In this document: piece after piece, positions 25,436 through 33,318 of the stretch
How positions within the stretch are numbered: the first letter of the stretch is position 1
Layout of the letters: the number at the start of each line of letters is the position of its first letter
Source of the DNA: an uncultured Pelagibacteraceae bacterium
GTDB lineage: Bacteria; Pseudomonadota; Alphaproteobacteria; Pelagibacterales; Pelagibacteraceae
Reading direction: 5' to 3'
NCBI GenBank assembly: GCA_902613755.1
Contig: CACMIH010000001.1
Span: 124,001-188,000 of the forward strand
Length of the DNA stretch: 64,000 nt
The notes under the pieces: model-generated
The model's database searches: none
Told to the model about the DNA's origin: nothing
The model's input: the letters and a program-made list of their open reading frames with translations, nothing else
Program-made: the position numbers and the translations under genes

Positions 25436-26454
25436 TTTAATCCAGTTTTTTCAGGAAAATTAAATTTATTATTTAAATTTTGTACAGCCTGACCTGCACC
25501 ACCCTTTATCAAATTATCAATAGCAGATAGTAAGATTATTTTATTGCTATATTTGGATTTGCACACTGAAATATAACAATTGTTAGTATTTATTACGTCA
25601 TTGGTGCTTAACAATGTGCCAGACTTTAATATTTTTACAAAACTTTCATTTTTATAAAAACTAATTAATGTTTTTAGTACTTTTGTTTGTGAAATATTAT
25701 TTTCTAAATCAATATATATAGTACTCAGAATGCCTCTAAACATTGGTGATAAGTGAGGAGTAAAACTAAATTGAAATTTTTTCTTTGTAAATTTTCTTAG
25801 CATTTGATCTATTTCAGAATTGTGACGATGAAAACCGACTCCATAAGCACTCAAAGACTGATATAGATTTTTATCTTTATATTTATTGTGAACTCCTCTA
25901 CCAGCACCTGAATATCCAGATTTTGAATCAATTATAATATTATTAAATTTAATTAAATTTTTTTTAAATAAAGGAAATAGAGGAAGCAATATTGATGTTG
26001 GATAACATCCTGGACATGAAATAATATTATATTTTTTAATATCTTTTCTATTAATTTCAGGAAGTAAATAAATACTTTTTTTTATTAAATTAGTTGCTCG
26101 ATGTTTTTGTTTATACCACTTTAAATAATCAGAAGCTTTTTCTAATCTAAAATCTGCAGCAAGATCTATTAGAGTATGATTTTTGCTTAAATGTTTAGAT
26201 ATATCTTGTGCTTCCCCATTTGGAAGTGCTGTAAAAATAACATGAACGTCTTTTAATAATTTTTTATTAAATTTTAAAATTTTTGGTAATTTATATTTAG
26301 ATAAAGATTTATCGTAAAATTTGACGTGTTTACCTACAGAGGAATTTCCGCAAAGGTATCTAATATTAATATATTTGTGTTTAACTAATAATTTAATTAA
26401 TTGAACACCAATATATCCAGTTGATCCAGCAACTAATGCGTTAAGCTTAGGCAT
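25432..26454 (-). CDS. argC: N-acetyl-gamma-glutamyl-phosphate reductase
   Basis: Third step of arginine synthesis, NADPH reduction of N-acetylglutamyl phosphate to the semialdehyde. The Rossmann motif is AGSTGYIGVQL; FTALPNGEAQ, DLAADFRL and the active-site cysteine in SCPGCYPTS are clear, as are KSGYSGAGR and FTPHLSPMFRG. The length of 340 residues is typical of the single-domain type. It lies 33 bases after rpsI, an arrangement (rplM-rpsI-argC) known in alphaproteobacteria. Confidence 0.94.
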   Translation of the reverse strand: MPKLNALVAGSTGYIGVQLIKLLVKHKYINIRYLCGNSSVGKHVKFYDKSLSKYKLPKILKFNKKLLKDVHVIFTALPNGEAQDISKHLSKNHTLIDLAADFRLEKASDYLKWYKQKHRATNLIKKSIYLLPEINRKDIKKYNIISCPGCYPTSILLPLFPLFKKNLIKFNNIIIDSKSGYSGAGRGVHNKYKDKNLYQSLSAYGVGFHRHNSEIDQMLRKFTKKKFQFSFTPHLSPMFRGILSTIYIDLENNISQTKVLKTLISFYKNESFVKILKSGTLLSTNDVINTNNCYISVCKSKYSNKIILLSAIDNLIKGGAGQAVQNLNNKFNFPEKTGLK

Positions 26455-26487
26455 TTTTTATTATAACAGTTAAAAATTAAAAAAAAA

Positions 26488-26925
26488 TTATCTTTTAGAG
26501 AATTGGAAGCTTCTTCTAGCTTTTCTTCTACCAGGTTTTTTTCTTTCAACTGCTCTTGAGTCTCTGGTAGTAAGTTTCTCAGTTTTTAAGGTGGCTTTTA
26601 GATTTTCATCAAATAATACTAAAGCTTTTGAAATACCGTGAACCATAGCCCCTGCTTGGCCTGTAGGTCCTCCTCCTTTTACGCTACATCTTACATCGTA
26701 ATCTGTAGCCTGATTAATAATCTCAAATGGTCTTGTAATTTGCATTTTATGTGTTTCATCTGCAAAATATTCATTAAATAATTTACCATTTACATAAATT
26801 TTACCAGAACCTTTTTTTAACCAAACTTTAGCTATTGATGTTTTTCTTCTCCCTGTAGCATATTTGCTATCTTTGAAATCTAATTTTAACTTAGGAGATT
26901 TTGTAGCTGATTGAGTATTTTCCAT
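26488..26925 (-). CDS. rpsI: 30S ribosomal protein S9
   Basis: Small-subunit head protein whose C-terminal tail reaches the P-site tRNA. Signature segments YATGRRKTSIAKVWLKKGSG, KGGGPTGQAGAMVHGISKAL and TRDSRAVERKKPGRRKAR are present, and the protein ends in the invariant SKR-type tail (FSKR). The 145 residues include an N-terminal extension of about 17. It follows rplM by one base, the universal L13-S9 operon. Confidence 0.98.
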   Translation of the reverse strand: MENTQSATKSPKLKLDFKDSKYATGRRKTSIAKVWLKKGSGKIYVNGKLFNEYFADETHKMQITRPFEIINQATDYDVRCSVKGGGPTGQAGAMVHGISKALVLFDENLKATLKTEKLTTRDSRAVERKKPGRRKARRSFQFSKR

Positions 26926-26926
26926 A

Positions 26927-27385
26927 TTAATTTCTAGCTATATTTTTACTATTTAATTTATCTAACTCAATAACAGTTGGATTTTGTGCTGAATGCGGGT
27001 GTTCATTTCCTGCATAAATTTTTAATTTTGTTAATTGTTTTCTCCCCAATACTCCACCAGGTAACATTCTTTTAACTGCCATTTTTAAAGTTTCTCCCGG
27101 TTTTTTTTCATGAAGTTTCTCAGGTGTTGTAACTTTAATTCCACCTGGATGACCAGTGTGTCTGTAATATTTTTTATCTTGAAATTTTTTTCCAGTAAAT
27201 TTTGCTTGTTCAATATTTTTAACAACAACAAAGTCACCATCGTCCATATGAGGTGTGTATGTAGTTTTGTTCTTGCCTCTTATGATATTGGAAACAACAG
27301 TTGCTAATCTTCCAACTACTGCATTCTTCGCGTCTATTTCATACCAAGATGAATTTAATTGGTCTTTTTTAGTGAATTTTGTCAT
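26927..27385 (-). CDS. rplM: 50S ribosomal protein L13
   Basis: Early-assembling large-subunit protein. Family features: WYEIDAKNAVVGRLATVVS, GDFVVVKN, KKYYRHTGHPGG, MLPGGVLGRKQLTKLKIYAG and EHPHSAQNP. The length of 152 residues is standard. It is the first gene of the rplM-rpsI-argC run; the 212-base gap upstream is shared with the divergent metY leader. Confidence 0.98.
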   Translation of the reverse strand: MTKFTKKDQLNSSWYEIDAKNAVVGRLATVVSNIIRGKNKTTYTPHMDDGDFVVVKNIEQAKFTGKKFQDKKYYRHTGHPGGIKVTTPEKLHEKKPGETLKMAVKRMLPGGVLGRKQLTKLKIYAGNEHPHSAQNPTVIELDKLNSKNIARN

Positions 27386-27467
27386 TGTGCGAGGATTAAT
27401 ACTATTAATAATTACAAAGTCAATTTTATATTTAGCTTGAAATATGTAGCTAATATGCTAAAAATAA

Positions 27468-27512
27468 CTTGCCGATTTGATCCTATTGCGGGCTTATAAC
27501 TGCTAAAAAGGA
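27468..27512 (+). ncRNA. SAM-II riboswitch aptamer
   Basis: The order GATTTGATCC-TATTGC (27474-27489), GGGC (27490-27493) and GCTAAAAAGG (27502-27511) matches the SAM-II (metA/metX) consensus: a short P1 stem (GCC/GGC), an A/U-rich loop, then a pseudoknotting GCUAAAAAGG strand. It lies 86 bases before the metY start, in the usual context of the class (sulfur amino acid synthesis genes in alphaproteobacteria). Recognition is by eye. Confidence 0.85.
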
Positions 27513-27537
27513 AATTTCATAAAATTAATAAAATCGG

Positions 27538-27593
27538 TAGGCATTTGAACTGTATTGTGCGCCTAACATAATGTTGAAGCACTAAAAAAGGAG
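27538..27593 (+). ncRNA. SAM-V riboswitch aptamer overlapping the metY ribosome binding site
   Basis: P1 stem TAGGC (27538-27542)/GCCTA (27561-27565) encloses ATTTGAACTGTATTGTGC. The GTGC of the loop (27557-27560) can pair with GCAC (27579-27582) as a pseudoknot, followed by TAAAAAAGGAG. This fits SAM-V, a class described from marine bacteria that resembles SAM-II. GGAG at 27590-27593 is the ribosome binding site, five bases before the ATG, so ligand binding could block translation. Confidence 0.82.
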
Positions 27594-27597
27594 TAAA

Positions 27598-28926
27598 ATG
27601 ACTAAAAAAAGAAATAACCCCGAAACTATTGCAATACATGGTGGTGACTATAGGAGTGATCCAGCGACGAACTCAGTAGCTGTTCCAATTTATAGAACAA
27701 CATCGTACCAATTTAACAACACAGAGCACGCTGCAAACCTTTTCGCTCTTAAAGAATTTGGTAACATCTATACTCGTATAATGAACCCAACAAATGATGT
27801 CCTGGAAAAAAGAGTTGCCGCTCTTGAAGGAGGTCTGTCATGTGTAACTGTATCTTCAGGTCAAACCGCTTCAACGTTTGCTGTATTAAATGTAGCCCAA
27901 GCCGGTGATAATATAATAAGCTCAACCGATCTTTATGGTGGGACAGTATCTTTATTCACACATACGCTTAGTAAACTTGGTATAGAGATAAGATATGCAG
28001 ATCCAAGTAATCCTGAAAATTTTGAAAAGTTAATAGATGATAAAACTAGAGCTTTTTATGGTGAAACTCTACCCAATCCATATTTAAGAGTCTTTCCAAT
28101 AAAGGAAGTTTCTGACATTGGAAGAAAATATAATATACCATTAATCATGGATAACACAGCTGCACCAGTTATATGCAAACCAATTGAACACGGAGCTGCT
28201 GTAGTTATACATTCGCTTACAAAATATATAGGTGGACATGGTACAGCAGTTGCAGGAAGTATAGTTGATAGTGGTAACTTTGATTGGACTGCAGATCCTA
28301 AGAGACAACCATTATTTAACGAACCAGATGCAAGTTATGGTGGTGTTGTTTGGGGAAAAGCTGTACCGGAATTAACTGGTGCTAATGTTCCCTTTGCTGT
28401 AAGAGCAAGAGTTTGTTTATTGAGAGACTTAGGATCAGCTCTGGCTCCCGATAATGCTTTTGCAATAATTCAAGGACTTGAAACGGTTGCTTTAAGAATG
28501 AGACAACATTGTGCTAACGCCGAGTATGTAGTTGATTTCCTAAAAAAACATAAAGAAGTTACAAAAGTTATTTATTCTACAGAACACGATAAACCCATTG
28601 CTGATAGAGCAAAGAAATATCTTAAAGGTGGAAATGGACCAATGATTGGCATCGAGCTTAAAGGTGGAATTGAAGCTGGTAAAAAGTTTATCGAATCTTT
28701 AAAAATGTTCTATCACGTAGCTAATATTGGTGATGCTAGGAGTTTGGCAATTCATCCAGCAAGTACAACTCATAGTCAATTAAATGAGAAAGAACTAGCT
28801 GCATCAGGAGTTACACAAAGTTATGTAAGACTTTGTATCGGTATAGAACACATCGATGATATTATTGAGGATCTTGATCAAGCATTGAATAAATCTTCAA
28901 AAGGTAATTTAAAAGCTGTAAGCTAA
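27598..28926 (+). CDS. metY: O-acetylhomoserine sulfhydrylase (PLP enzyme)
   Basis: PLP-dependent enzyme of the Cys/Met metabolism family, making homocysteine from O-acetylhomoserine and sulfide. Signatures: TIAIHGGDYRSDPATNSVAV, YTRIMNPTNDVLEKRVAALEGG, DNTAAPVICKP and the PLP lysine in HSLTKYIGGHGTAV. At 442 residues with the long insert around PDASYGGVVWGKAVPEL it matches MetY rather than cystathionine gamma-synthase. Codon use is less AT-extreme than its neighbours, consistent with high expression. A SAM-II/SAM-V tandem leader regulates it. Confidence 0.95.
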   Translation: MTKKRNNPETIAIHGGDYRSDPATNSVAVPIYRTTSYQFNNTEHAANLFALKEFGNIYTRIMNPTNDVLEKRVAALEGGLSCVTVSSGQTASTFAVLNVAQAGDNIISSTDLYGGTVSLFTHTLSKLGIEIRYADPSNPENFEKLIDDKTRAFYGETLPNPYLRVFPIKEVSDIGRKYNIPLIMDNTAAPVICKPIEHGAAVVIHSLTKYIGGHGTAVAGSIVDSGNFDWTADPKRQPLFNEPDASYGGVVWGKAVPELTGANVPFAVRARVCLLRDLGSALAPDNAFAIIQGLETVALRMRQHCANAEYVVDFLKKHKEVTKVIYSTEHDKPIADRAKKYLKGGNGPMIGIELKGGIEAGKKFIESLKMFYHVANIGDARSLAIHPASTTHSQLNEKELAASGVTQSYVRLCIGIEHIDDIIEDLDQALNKSSKGNLKAVS

Positions 28927-28954
28927 TATGAGTTTTAATGTCTACAAATAGGAA

Positions 28955-29980
28955 CTAATAATTAGGCTCTTTATATTTAACAATATAAAGAAAATACAAT
29001 GTTGAAAGTATTATTAAAATGGAATTTATCTGGTGTAGAGATGCATAAATCATTTTTACTCCAGATAAAATTGTAACAACTCCCAAAACAATTTGAAACA
29101 ATAAAGAAATTCCAATAATGAAGAATGGAATTCTTAAATTTATATTTCCATTTTTTAAAACAAAATAAAGCATGTAAAAATATATTATGACAATTAAATA
29201 TGCTAAATTTCTATGAATAAATTGAACAAGTGATTGGTCATTAAATACTGTGAGATTAAACAAATCATTGATTACACTGTCATCTGGGAAATATGATGAG
29301 CCCATTGTAGGCCAAGTATTATAAATTTTCCCTGCATCCATCCCGGACACAAATGCTCCAATTATTAATTGTAAAAATAATAATAAAAGAAAAAATTTAA
29401 TTGGGTTTAATTGAATATTAATATGATTAATTTTTATATCGGTTAGATTTAAATATTTCCAAAAAACTATAGACAAAATGATAAAAGCTGTAACTAAGTG
29501 TAGTGATAATCTATAATGACTAACATCAATTCTATCAATTAATCCACTTGATACCATGTACCATCCAATAAATCCTTGAAAACACACTAAGAAAAAAATA
29601 ATTGAATATTCTTTTAAAATCCAAAAACCATTTTTAATTGTAAAATAGATCATTGGAAAAAGAACAGTTAAACCAATTAATCTGCCCAATTGACGATGCG
29701 CCCATTCCCACCAAAAAATAATTTTAAATTCATTTAAAGTCATATTAAAATTTTGCTCTTTAAATTCAGGTATTGTTTTATAAAGATCAAAATATTCTAT
29801 CCATTTATCACTAGTTAAAGGAGGCAATGTGCCAACAAAAAGTTCCCAAGTGGTAATTGAAAGTCCAGAGTCGGTTAATCTGGTAAGGCCTCCTACTAAA
29901 ATTATAAGCACGATCATCACTAATAAAGTGATCATCCATATTTTTAATTGAGAATTTAAAGAATAATTCTGACTGTACAT
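28955..29980 (-). CDS. ctaA: Heme A synthase (COX15/CtaA)
   Basis: Inner-membrane enzyme converting heme O to heme A for aa3-type cytochrome oxidase. About eight transmembrane helices over 341 residues. Conserved heme-ligand histidines occur in WEWAHRQLGRL, SHYRLSLHLV, QFIHRNLAYL and SLHQINSILI; GGLTRLTDSGLSITTWE near the N-terminus and GAFVSGMDAGKIYNTWP are family signatures. It stands alone on the minus strand, convergent with metY and divergent from the chorismate mutase gene. It implies an aa3 oxidase in the organism. Confidence 0.95.
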   Translation of the reverse strand: MYSQNYSLNSQLKIWMITLLVMIVLIILVGGLTRLTDSGLSITTWELFVGTLPPLTSDKWIEYFDLYKTIPEFKEQNFNMTLNEFKIIFWWEWAHRQLGRLIGLTVLFPMIYFTIKNGFWILKEYSIIFFLVCFQGFIGWYMVSSGLIDRIDVSHYRLSLHLVTAFIILSIVFWKYLNLTDIKINHINIQLNPIKFFLLLLFLQLIIGAFVSGMDAGKIYNTWPTMGSSYFPDDSVINDLFNLTVFNDQSLVQFIHRNLAYLIVIIYFYMLYFVLKNGNINLRIPFFIIGISLLFQIVLGVVTILSGVKMIYASLHQINSILIILSTLYFLYIVKYKEPNY

Positions 29981-30023
29981 GATTAGATAAATATAATAAT
30001 TATTAATTAAACCAATAAATTAA

Positions 30024-30314
30024 ATGTCGCCTAAAAACAAAAAAAAATTAGATAAAATAAGATCTAAATTAGATAAGTTAGATAATAAGTTATTATCCTT
30101 GATTAAATATAGAACAAATCTTGTGAAAGAGGTTTTGAAACTTAAAGAATTTAAAAAAGAAATAGTAGATAAAAAGCGTATTAGTTTTATACTTAAAAAA
30201 ATCCACACAAAATCTAAAAAGTTAAAGATTGATCCTAAAATTACTAATCGTATATGGAAAAATATGATTTTGTCTTATATCGATTACGAAAAGAGAAACT
30301 TTAAAAAGAAGTAG
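30024..30314 (+). CDS. Chorismate mutase type II
   Basis: AroQ-fold all-helical enzyme rearranging chorismate to prephenate for Phe and Tyr. The pattern IRSKLDKLDNKLLSLIKYR (first helix, with Arg and the LID..L.L...R spacing) is followed by VKEVLKLKEF with the active-site Lys, and by a third helix near ITNRIWKNMILSYI. At 96 residues it is a stand-alone mutase domain without a dehydratase. Very Lys-rich. It converges with rpmG with no gap. Confidence 0.8.
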   Translation: MSPKNKKKLDKIRSKLDKLDNKLLSLIKYRTNLVKEVLKLKEFKKEIVDKKRISFILKKIHTKSKKLKIDPKITNRIWKNMILSYIDYEKRNFKKK

Positions 30315-30506
30315 TTATTTACTATGTGGTGGAAGCTTCTTTTCCACAAACATTTCATGTTTTCTTGTATCTGGATTATATTTTTTTGCTGAAAGTTTTA
30401 CTTTAGCTTTCTCTCCTCCAGCAGGTTTTTTTACATAATAAAAATAAGGGCTATCAGGTTTCGCCTCAGGAACCATTCTTACTTTAACGTGTGTTTTTTT
30501 TGCCAT
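30315..30506 (-). CDS. rpmG: 50S ribosomal protein L33
   Basis: Small large-subunit protein. The segments VKVRMVPEA, YFYYVKKPA and LSAKKYNPDTRKHEMFVEKK correspond to the L33 core; the zinc-binding cysteines of some L33 forms are absent, as in the C-minus type. The length of 63 residues fits the alphaproteobacterial form with its short insertion. Its start lies inside the 3' end of the MerR-type gene (23-base overlap), and it ends the cbp3-rpmF-plsX-ihfA run. Confidence 0.93.
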   Translation of the reverse strand: MAKKTHVKVRMVPEAKPDSPYFYYVKKPAGGEKAKVKLSAKKYNPDTRKHEMFVEKKLPPHSK

Positions 30507-30867
30507 TTTTTAATTCTCTTAATGTGTTAGAAATTTTTAATAACTTATTTTTTAAATTTTCAGTTCTTATAGATTTATCTGCAATTTCGTCAAGCTTTAA
30601 AGAATCTTCATTATTTAATATTTTTTTTACACCATTGATTGTCATCCCTTGATCTTTAAGTAAAAATTTAACTTTTTTAAGAAGATTTATTGTTTTTTCA
30701 TCATAATACCTTCTATTAGAATTTAATATCTTTGGTTTAATTTGTTTAAATTGGGTCTCCCAAAATCTAATTATATGAGTTGGTAAATTACCTTTTCCAT
30801 TTGATTTTAGATTTAAGATTTTAGCTACTTCACCAATTGTTTTGTAAGCGCTGTCTGATTTATCCAT
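30484..30867 (-). CDS. MerR-family transcriptional regulator
   Basis: One of the few regulators in the window. The winged-helix DNA-binding domain occupies residues about 8-80: TIGEVAKILNL, then HIIRFWETQFKQIKPK and NRRYYDEKTINLLKKV, the MerR recognition elements. The C-terminal part is a short coiled coil with no cysteines, so no metal sensing is evident. In alphaproteobacteria a MerR gene routinely follows ihfA; its regulon is not known. It overlaps ihfA by 8 bases. Confidence 0.88.
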   Translation of the reverse strand: MDKSDSAYKTIGEVAKILNLKSNGKGNLPTHIIRFWETQFKQIKPKILNSNRRYYDEKTINLLKKVKFLLKDQGMTINGVKKILNNEDSLKLDEIADKSIRTENLKNKLLKISNTLRELKNGKKNTR

Positions 30868-31159
30868 TATCCTTTAAATTTACAAAATCTTTAAATTCTT
30901 TTGATGGTTTAAATAATACAACATCTCTGCTCGAAATAACTTTTGTTTCTTTTGTTTTGGGGTTTCTTCCAATTCTAGATTTTTTTTGTCTTATACTAAA
31001 AGTTCCAAATTTAGATAATTTTAATTTCTTTTCTTTTTTAATATTGTTTACAATCGTAGATAAAAAATCTTCAATTAAATTATCTGAAATTTGTTTTGAA
31101 AATCCAAGCTGCATATAAACTAAATTAACTAAGTCTTTTTTAGTTAAATTTATTCTCAT
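30860..31159 (-). CDS. ihfA: Integration host factor alpha subunit
   Basis: DNA-bending protein of the HU/IHF family, 99 residues. The dimerising helices (NLTKKDLVNLVY, IEDFLSTIVNNI) and the DNA-binding beta arm (KFGTFSIRQKKSRIGRNPKT with the intercalating proline) are present, and FKPSKEFKDFVN closes the fold. Its position between plsX and merR is the standard alphaproteobacterial ihfA location. IHF also assists many tyrosine recombinases. Confidence 0.92.
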   Translation of the reverse strand: MRINLTKKDLVNLVYMQLGFSKQISDNLIEDFLSTIVNNIKKEKKLKLSKFGTFSIRQKKSRIGRNPKTKETKVISSRDVVLFKPSKEFKDFVNLKDNG

Positions 31160-31160
31160 A

Positions 31161-32162
31161 TTAAATATTCTGCTTAATCTTTTCTATCAAATTACCTTTT
31201 ACAATTCTATGACAAACGTCTAATGAATTTGAAAAGCCAATAAAATCAGTTCCACCATGACTTTTAACTACTGGTGAATCTAGACCTATAAATATTGCCC
31301 CATTATATAACCTTGGATCAAGTCTTTTCTTAAACTTTTTTAAGTTTGATATATTTAAGAGAGATGAAATTTTTCCAATTAATGTCCCAGTCATAGCATT
31401 TTTTAATTCACTAGTTATAAAATTCGCTGTACCTTCTGCAGTTTTAAGCGCAACATTTCCTGTAAAACCATCAGAAACAATAACATTAACTTCTCCATCC
31501 ATTAGATGATTTCCTTCAATATAACCTGCAAAATTATAATTATCTGATTTTTTTTCATTTAATAATTGGAATGTTTCTTTAATAGTCTCATTTCCTTTTA
31601 ATTCTTCTGAACCAATATTTAATAATGCTACGTTTGGTTTATCGTTAGGGTAAAGAGAGGTATACAAAGAAGCTCCCATTATTGAAAAATCCAACAGATT
31701 TTTAGAACTACAATCTATGTTTGCACCTAAATCTAAAACAACACTCATTCCTTTTTTATTTGGCCACAATGCTGATAATGCTGGTTTATCTATACTTTCG
31801 ATCATTTTTAAATTTAATTTTGATACAACCAATAATGCCCCTGTATTCCCTGCTGAGATAACTATATCTGCTTCTTTATCTTTAACACTTTGTACTGCTA
31901 ACCACATACTTGTCTCTTTGCCTCTTTTAGCTCCCTCCAATGGACTATCAGTGCTTTTTATTTTTTTTTCAGTGTGAATTATTTCAAAAAAATTTGAGGA
32001 TATTTTATCATTAATTAGTGGAATTATTTTGTCTCTATCACCAAAAATTTTAAAAAAATTATTTTTGTTTGTGGAATGATTTAAAATTATACCATCTATA
32101 ATTTTTTTTGGCGAACCATCGCCACCCATTGCATCAACTGCAATTTTTATCATATCTGACAT
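31161..32162 (-). CDS. plsX: Phosphate acyltransferase PlsX
   Basis: Makes acyl-phosphate from acyl-ACP, the first step of the PlsX/PlsY route to phospholipids. Signatures: IAVDAMGGDGSPKKIIDGI, ISAGNTGALLVVSKL, LDLGANIDCSSKNLLDFSIMG, NIGSEELKGNETIKE and VSDGFTGNVALKTAEG. At 333 residues it is normal. It follows rpmF by 19 bases and precedes ihfA by one base; the fabH gene that usually sits between plsX and ihfA is absent. Confidence 0.95.
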   Translation of the reverse strand: MSDMIKIAVDAMGGDGSPKKIIDGIILNHSTNKNNFFKIFGDRDKIIPLINDKISSNFFEIIHTEKKIKSTDSPLEGAKRGKETSMWLAVQSVKDKEADIVISAGNTGALLVVSKLNLKMIESIDKPALSALWPNKKGMSVVLDLGANIDCSSKNLLDFSIMGASLYTSLYPNDKPNVALLNIGSEELKGNETIKETFQLLNEKKSDNYNFAGYIEGNHLMDGEVNVIVSDGFTGNVALKTAEGTANFITSELKNAMTGTLIGKISSLLNISNLKKFKKRLDPRLYNGAIFIGLDSPVVKSHGGTDFIGFSNSLDVCHRIVKGNLIEKIKQNI

Positions 32163-32181
32163 TGTAATAGATTATTATATA

Positions 32182-32364
32182 CTATTCTTTTGGGTCTAAA
32201 ACTTGTCTTCCCTTATACATGCCTGTTTTAAGGTCAAGATGATGAGAAAGTCTATATTCACCAGATTTTTTATCTTCAACTATATTTTTAGTTGAAAATT
32301 TCATAGTCTGAGCTCGCCTCATACCAGTCCTGGAAGGGGTTTGTTTTCGTTTTGGTACTGCCAT
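32182..32364 (-). CDS. rpmF: 50S ribosomal protein L32
   Basis: Small large-subunit protein of 60 residues. [20 protein letters not shown] is the conserved N-terminus, followed by a [19 protein letters not shown] region. No zinc-binding cysteine pairs are present. It sits 2 bases after the cbp3-like gene and before plsX, the usual rpmF-plsX pairing. Confidence 0.96.
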   Translation of the reverse strand: MAVPKRKQTPSRTGMRRAQTMKFSTKNIVEDKKSGEYRLSHHLDLKTGMYKGRQVLDPKE

Positions 32365-32366
32365 AA

Positions 32367-32834
32367 TTATGCGTTACATACACTTTTTAAATAAGAATTC
32401 AAAGTTTTTTTTGATAAATGCGAGTTAAATTCATCAAAATAATCAAGTAAATGCTCAATATTATTAAAATCACTTAAAAACAATGAAAATTTTTTAGATT
32501 TTTCAATCTTTGTTAATTTATCCCAAAAATGAATTTCTGAAACCATAGAATGTAATAAATTTATATAATCTTTCATTTTTTTGTTAATTGATTGGTCGCC
32601 ATAACCTATTTCTCTAATACTTAGTTCTAATTGTCTAAAATTAAAATCATATATTTCTTGCAAAGTTTTCTTATTTTCATCATTTTTAAAATTTTTTAAA
32701 AAAAAGGAAAAATGAAGCAAAAATAGTGTCAAGCGGTCTGAAAAATTATCGTTTCTATTAAGATTTTTATATAAATCTTTATTTCTGGTGAAATTTATTA
32801 AGTTGTTATAAACATGTAAATATTTATCATTCAT
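32367..32834 (-). CDS. Ubiquinol-cytochrome c chaperone (Cbp3-like)
   Basis: Assembly factor family of the cytochrome bc1 complex, homologous to mitochondrial Cbp3/UQCC1. The 155-residue sequence has the helical pattern of the family: an N-terminal [10 protein letters not shown], the [16 protein letters not shown] helix, [23 protein letters not shown] (family signature GxGDxxxxKKMK) and a C-terminal helix pair. In alphaproteobacteria it is usually next to bamE and ahead of plsX, as here. Its start overlaps the divergent bamE start by 2 bases. Confidence 0.85.
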   Translation of the reverse strand: MNDKYLHVYNNLINFTRNKDLYKNLNRNDNFSDRLTLFLLHFSFFLKNFKNDENKKTLQEIYDFNFRQLELSIREIGYGDQSINKKMKDYINLLHSMVSEIHFWDKLTKIEKSKKFSLFLSDFNNIEHLLDYFDEFNSHLSKKTLNSYLKSVCNA

Positions 32835-33318
32835 GAATAAAATATTATATATAATTTTATTAAGTTTAACAGTTTCAAATTGTTCTTTTAAACCTGTTGT
32901 AAAACATCACGGTGTTCCTTTCCTAGAAAAAAAACAAACACAACTTATTATTAATAAAACCAACAAAAATGACATTAAAAAAATTTTAGGTAATCCCTCA
33001 ACAAAAAGTAAATTTGATAATGATGTATGGATTTATATTGAGAGAAAGCAAACACAGTCAAAGCTTAAGAATTTAGGTAAAATGAAAATTTTTAAAAATG
33101 ACGTATTGGTTCTTGAAATAGATGATTATGGATTGTTAAAAAAGAAAGAATTCTACAATATAAAAGATATGAAAGAAATTAAGATTGTAGAAGCCACAAC
33201 AGAAATTGGGTTTAAAAGAAATTCATTTATTTATGATTTCATGTCAAGTATGCGACAAAAAATTAATGACCCTCTGGGGCAGAGGGCCAAAAAACGTAAA
33301 AAAATTAGCCAGCGATAA
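32833..33318 (+). CDS. bamE: Outer-membrane assembly lipoprotein BamE
   Basis: Component of the BAM complex that inserts beta-barrel proteins into the outer membrane. A lipobox ends at Cys17 (TVSNC). The SmpA/OmlA domain shows the [20 protein letters not shown] segment, [16 protein letters not shown] and VWIYIERK. The length of 161 residues is typical. The C-terminal tail is basic (GQRAKKRKK). It diverges from the cbp3-like gene and overlaps the end of hppA by 14 bases, tail to tail. Confidence 0.9.
   Translation: MNKILYIILLSLTVSNCSFKPVVKHHGVPFLEKKQTQLIINKTNKNDIKKILGNPSTKSKFDNDVWIYIERKQTQSKLKNLGKMKIFKNDVLVLEIDDYGLLKKKEFYNIKDMKEIKIVEATTEIGFKRNSFIYDFMSSMRQKINDPLGQRAKKRKKISQR
33270..33286 (-). 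terminator. Candidate hppA terminator inside bamE
   Basis: CCCTCT (33270-33275) and AGAGGG (33281-33286) form a 6-bp GC-rich stem with a 5-base loop, 18 bases past the hppA stop. On the minus strand the stem is followed by TCATTAATTTTTT. It lies within the 3' coding part of bamE, where such a GC-rich run is unusual. Confidence 0.5.
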
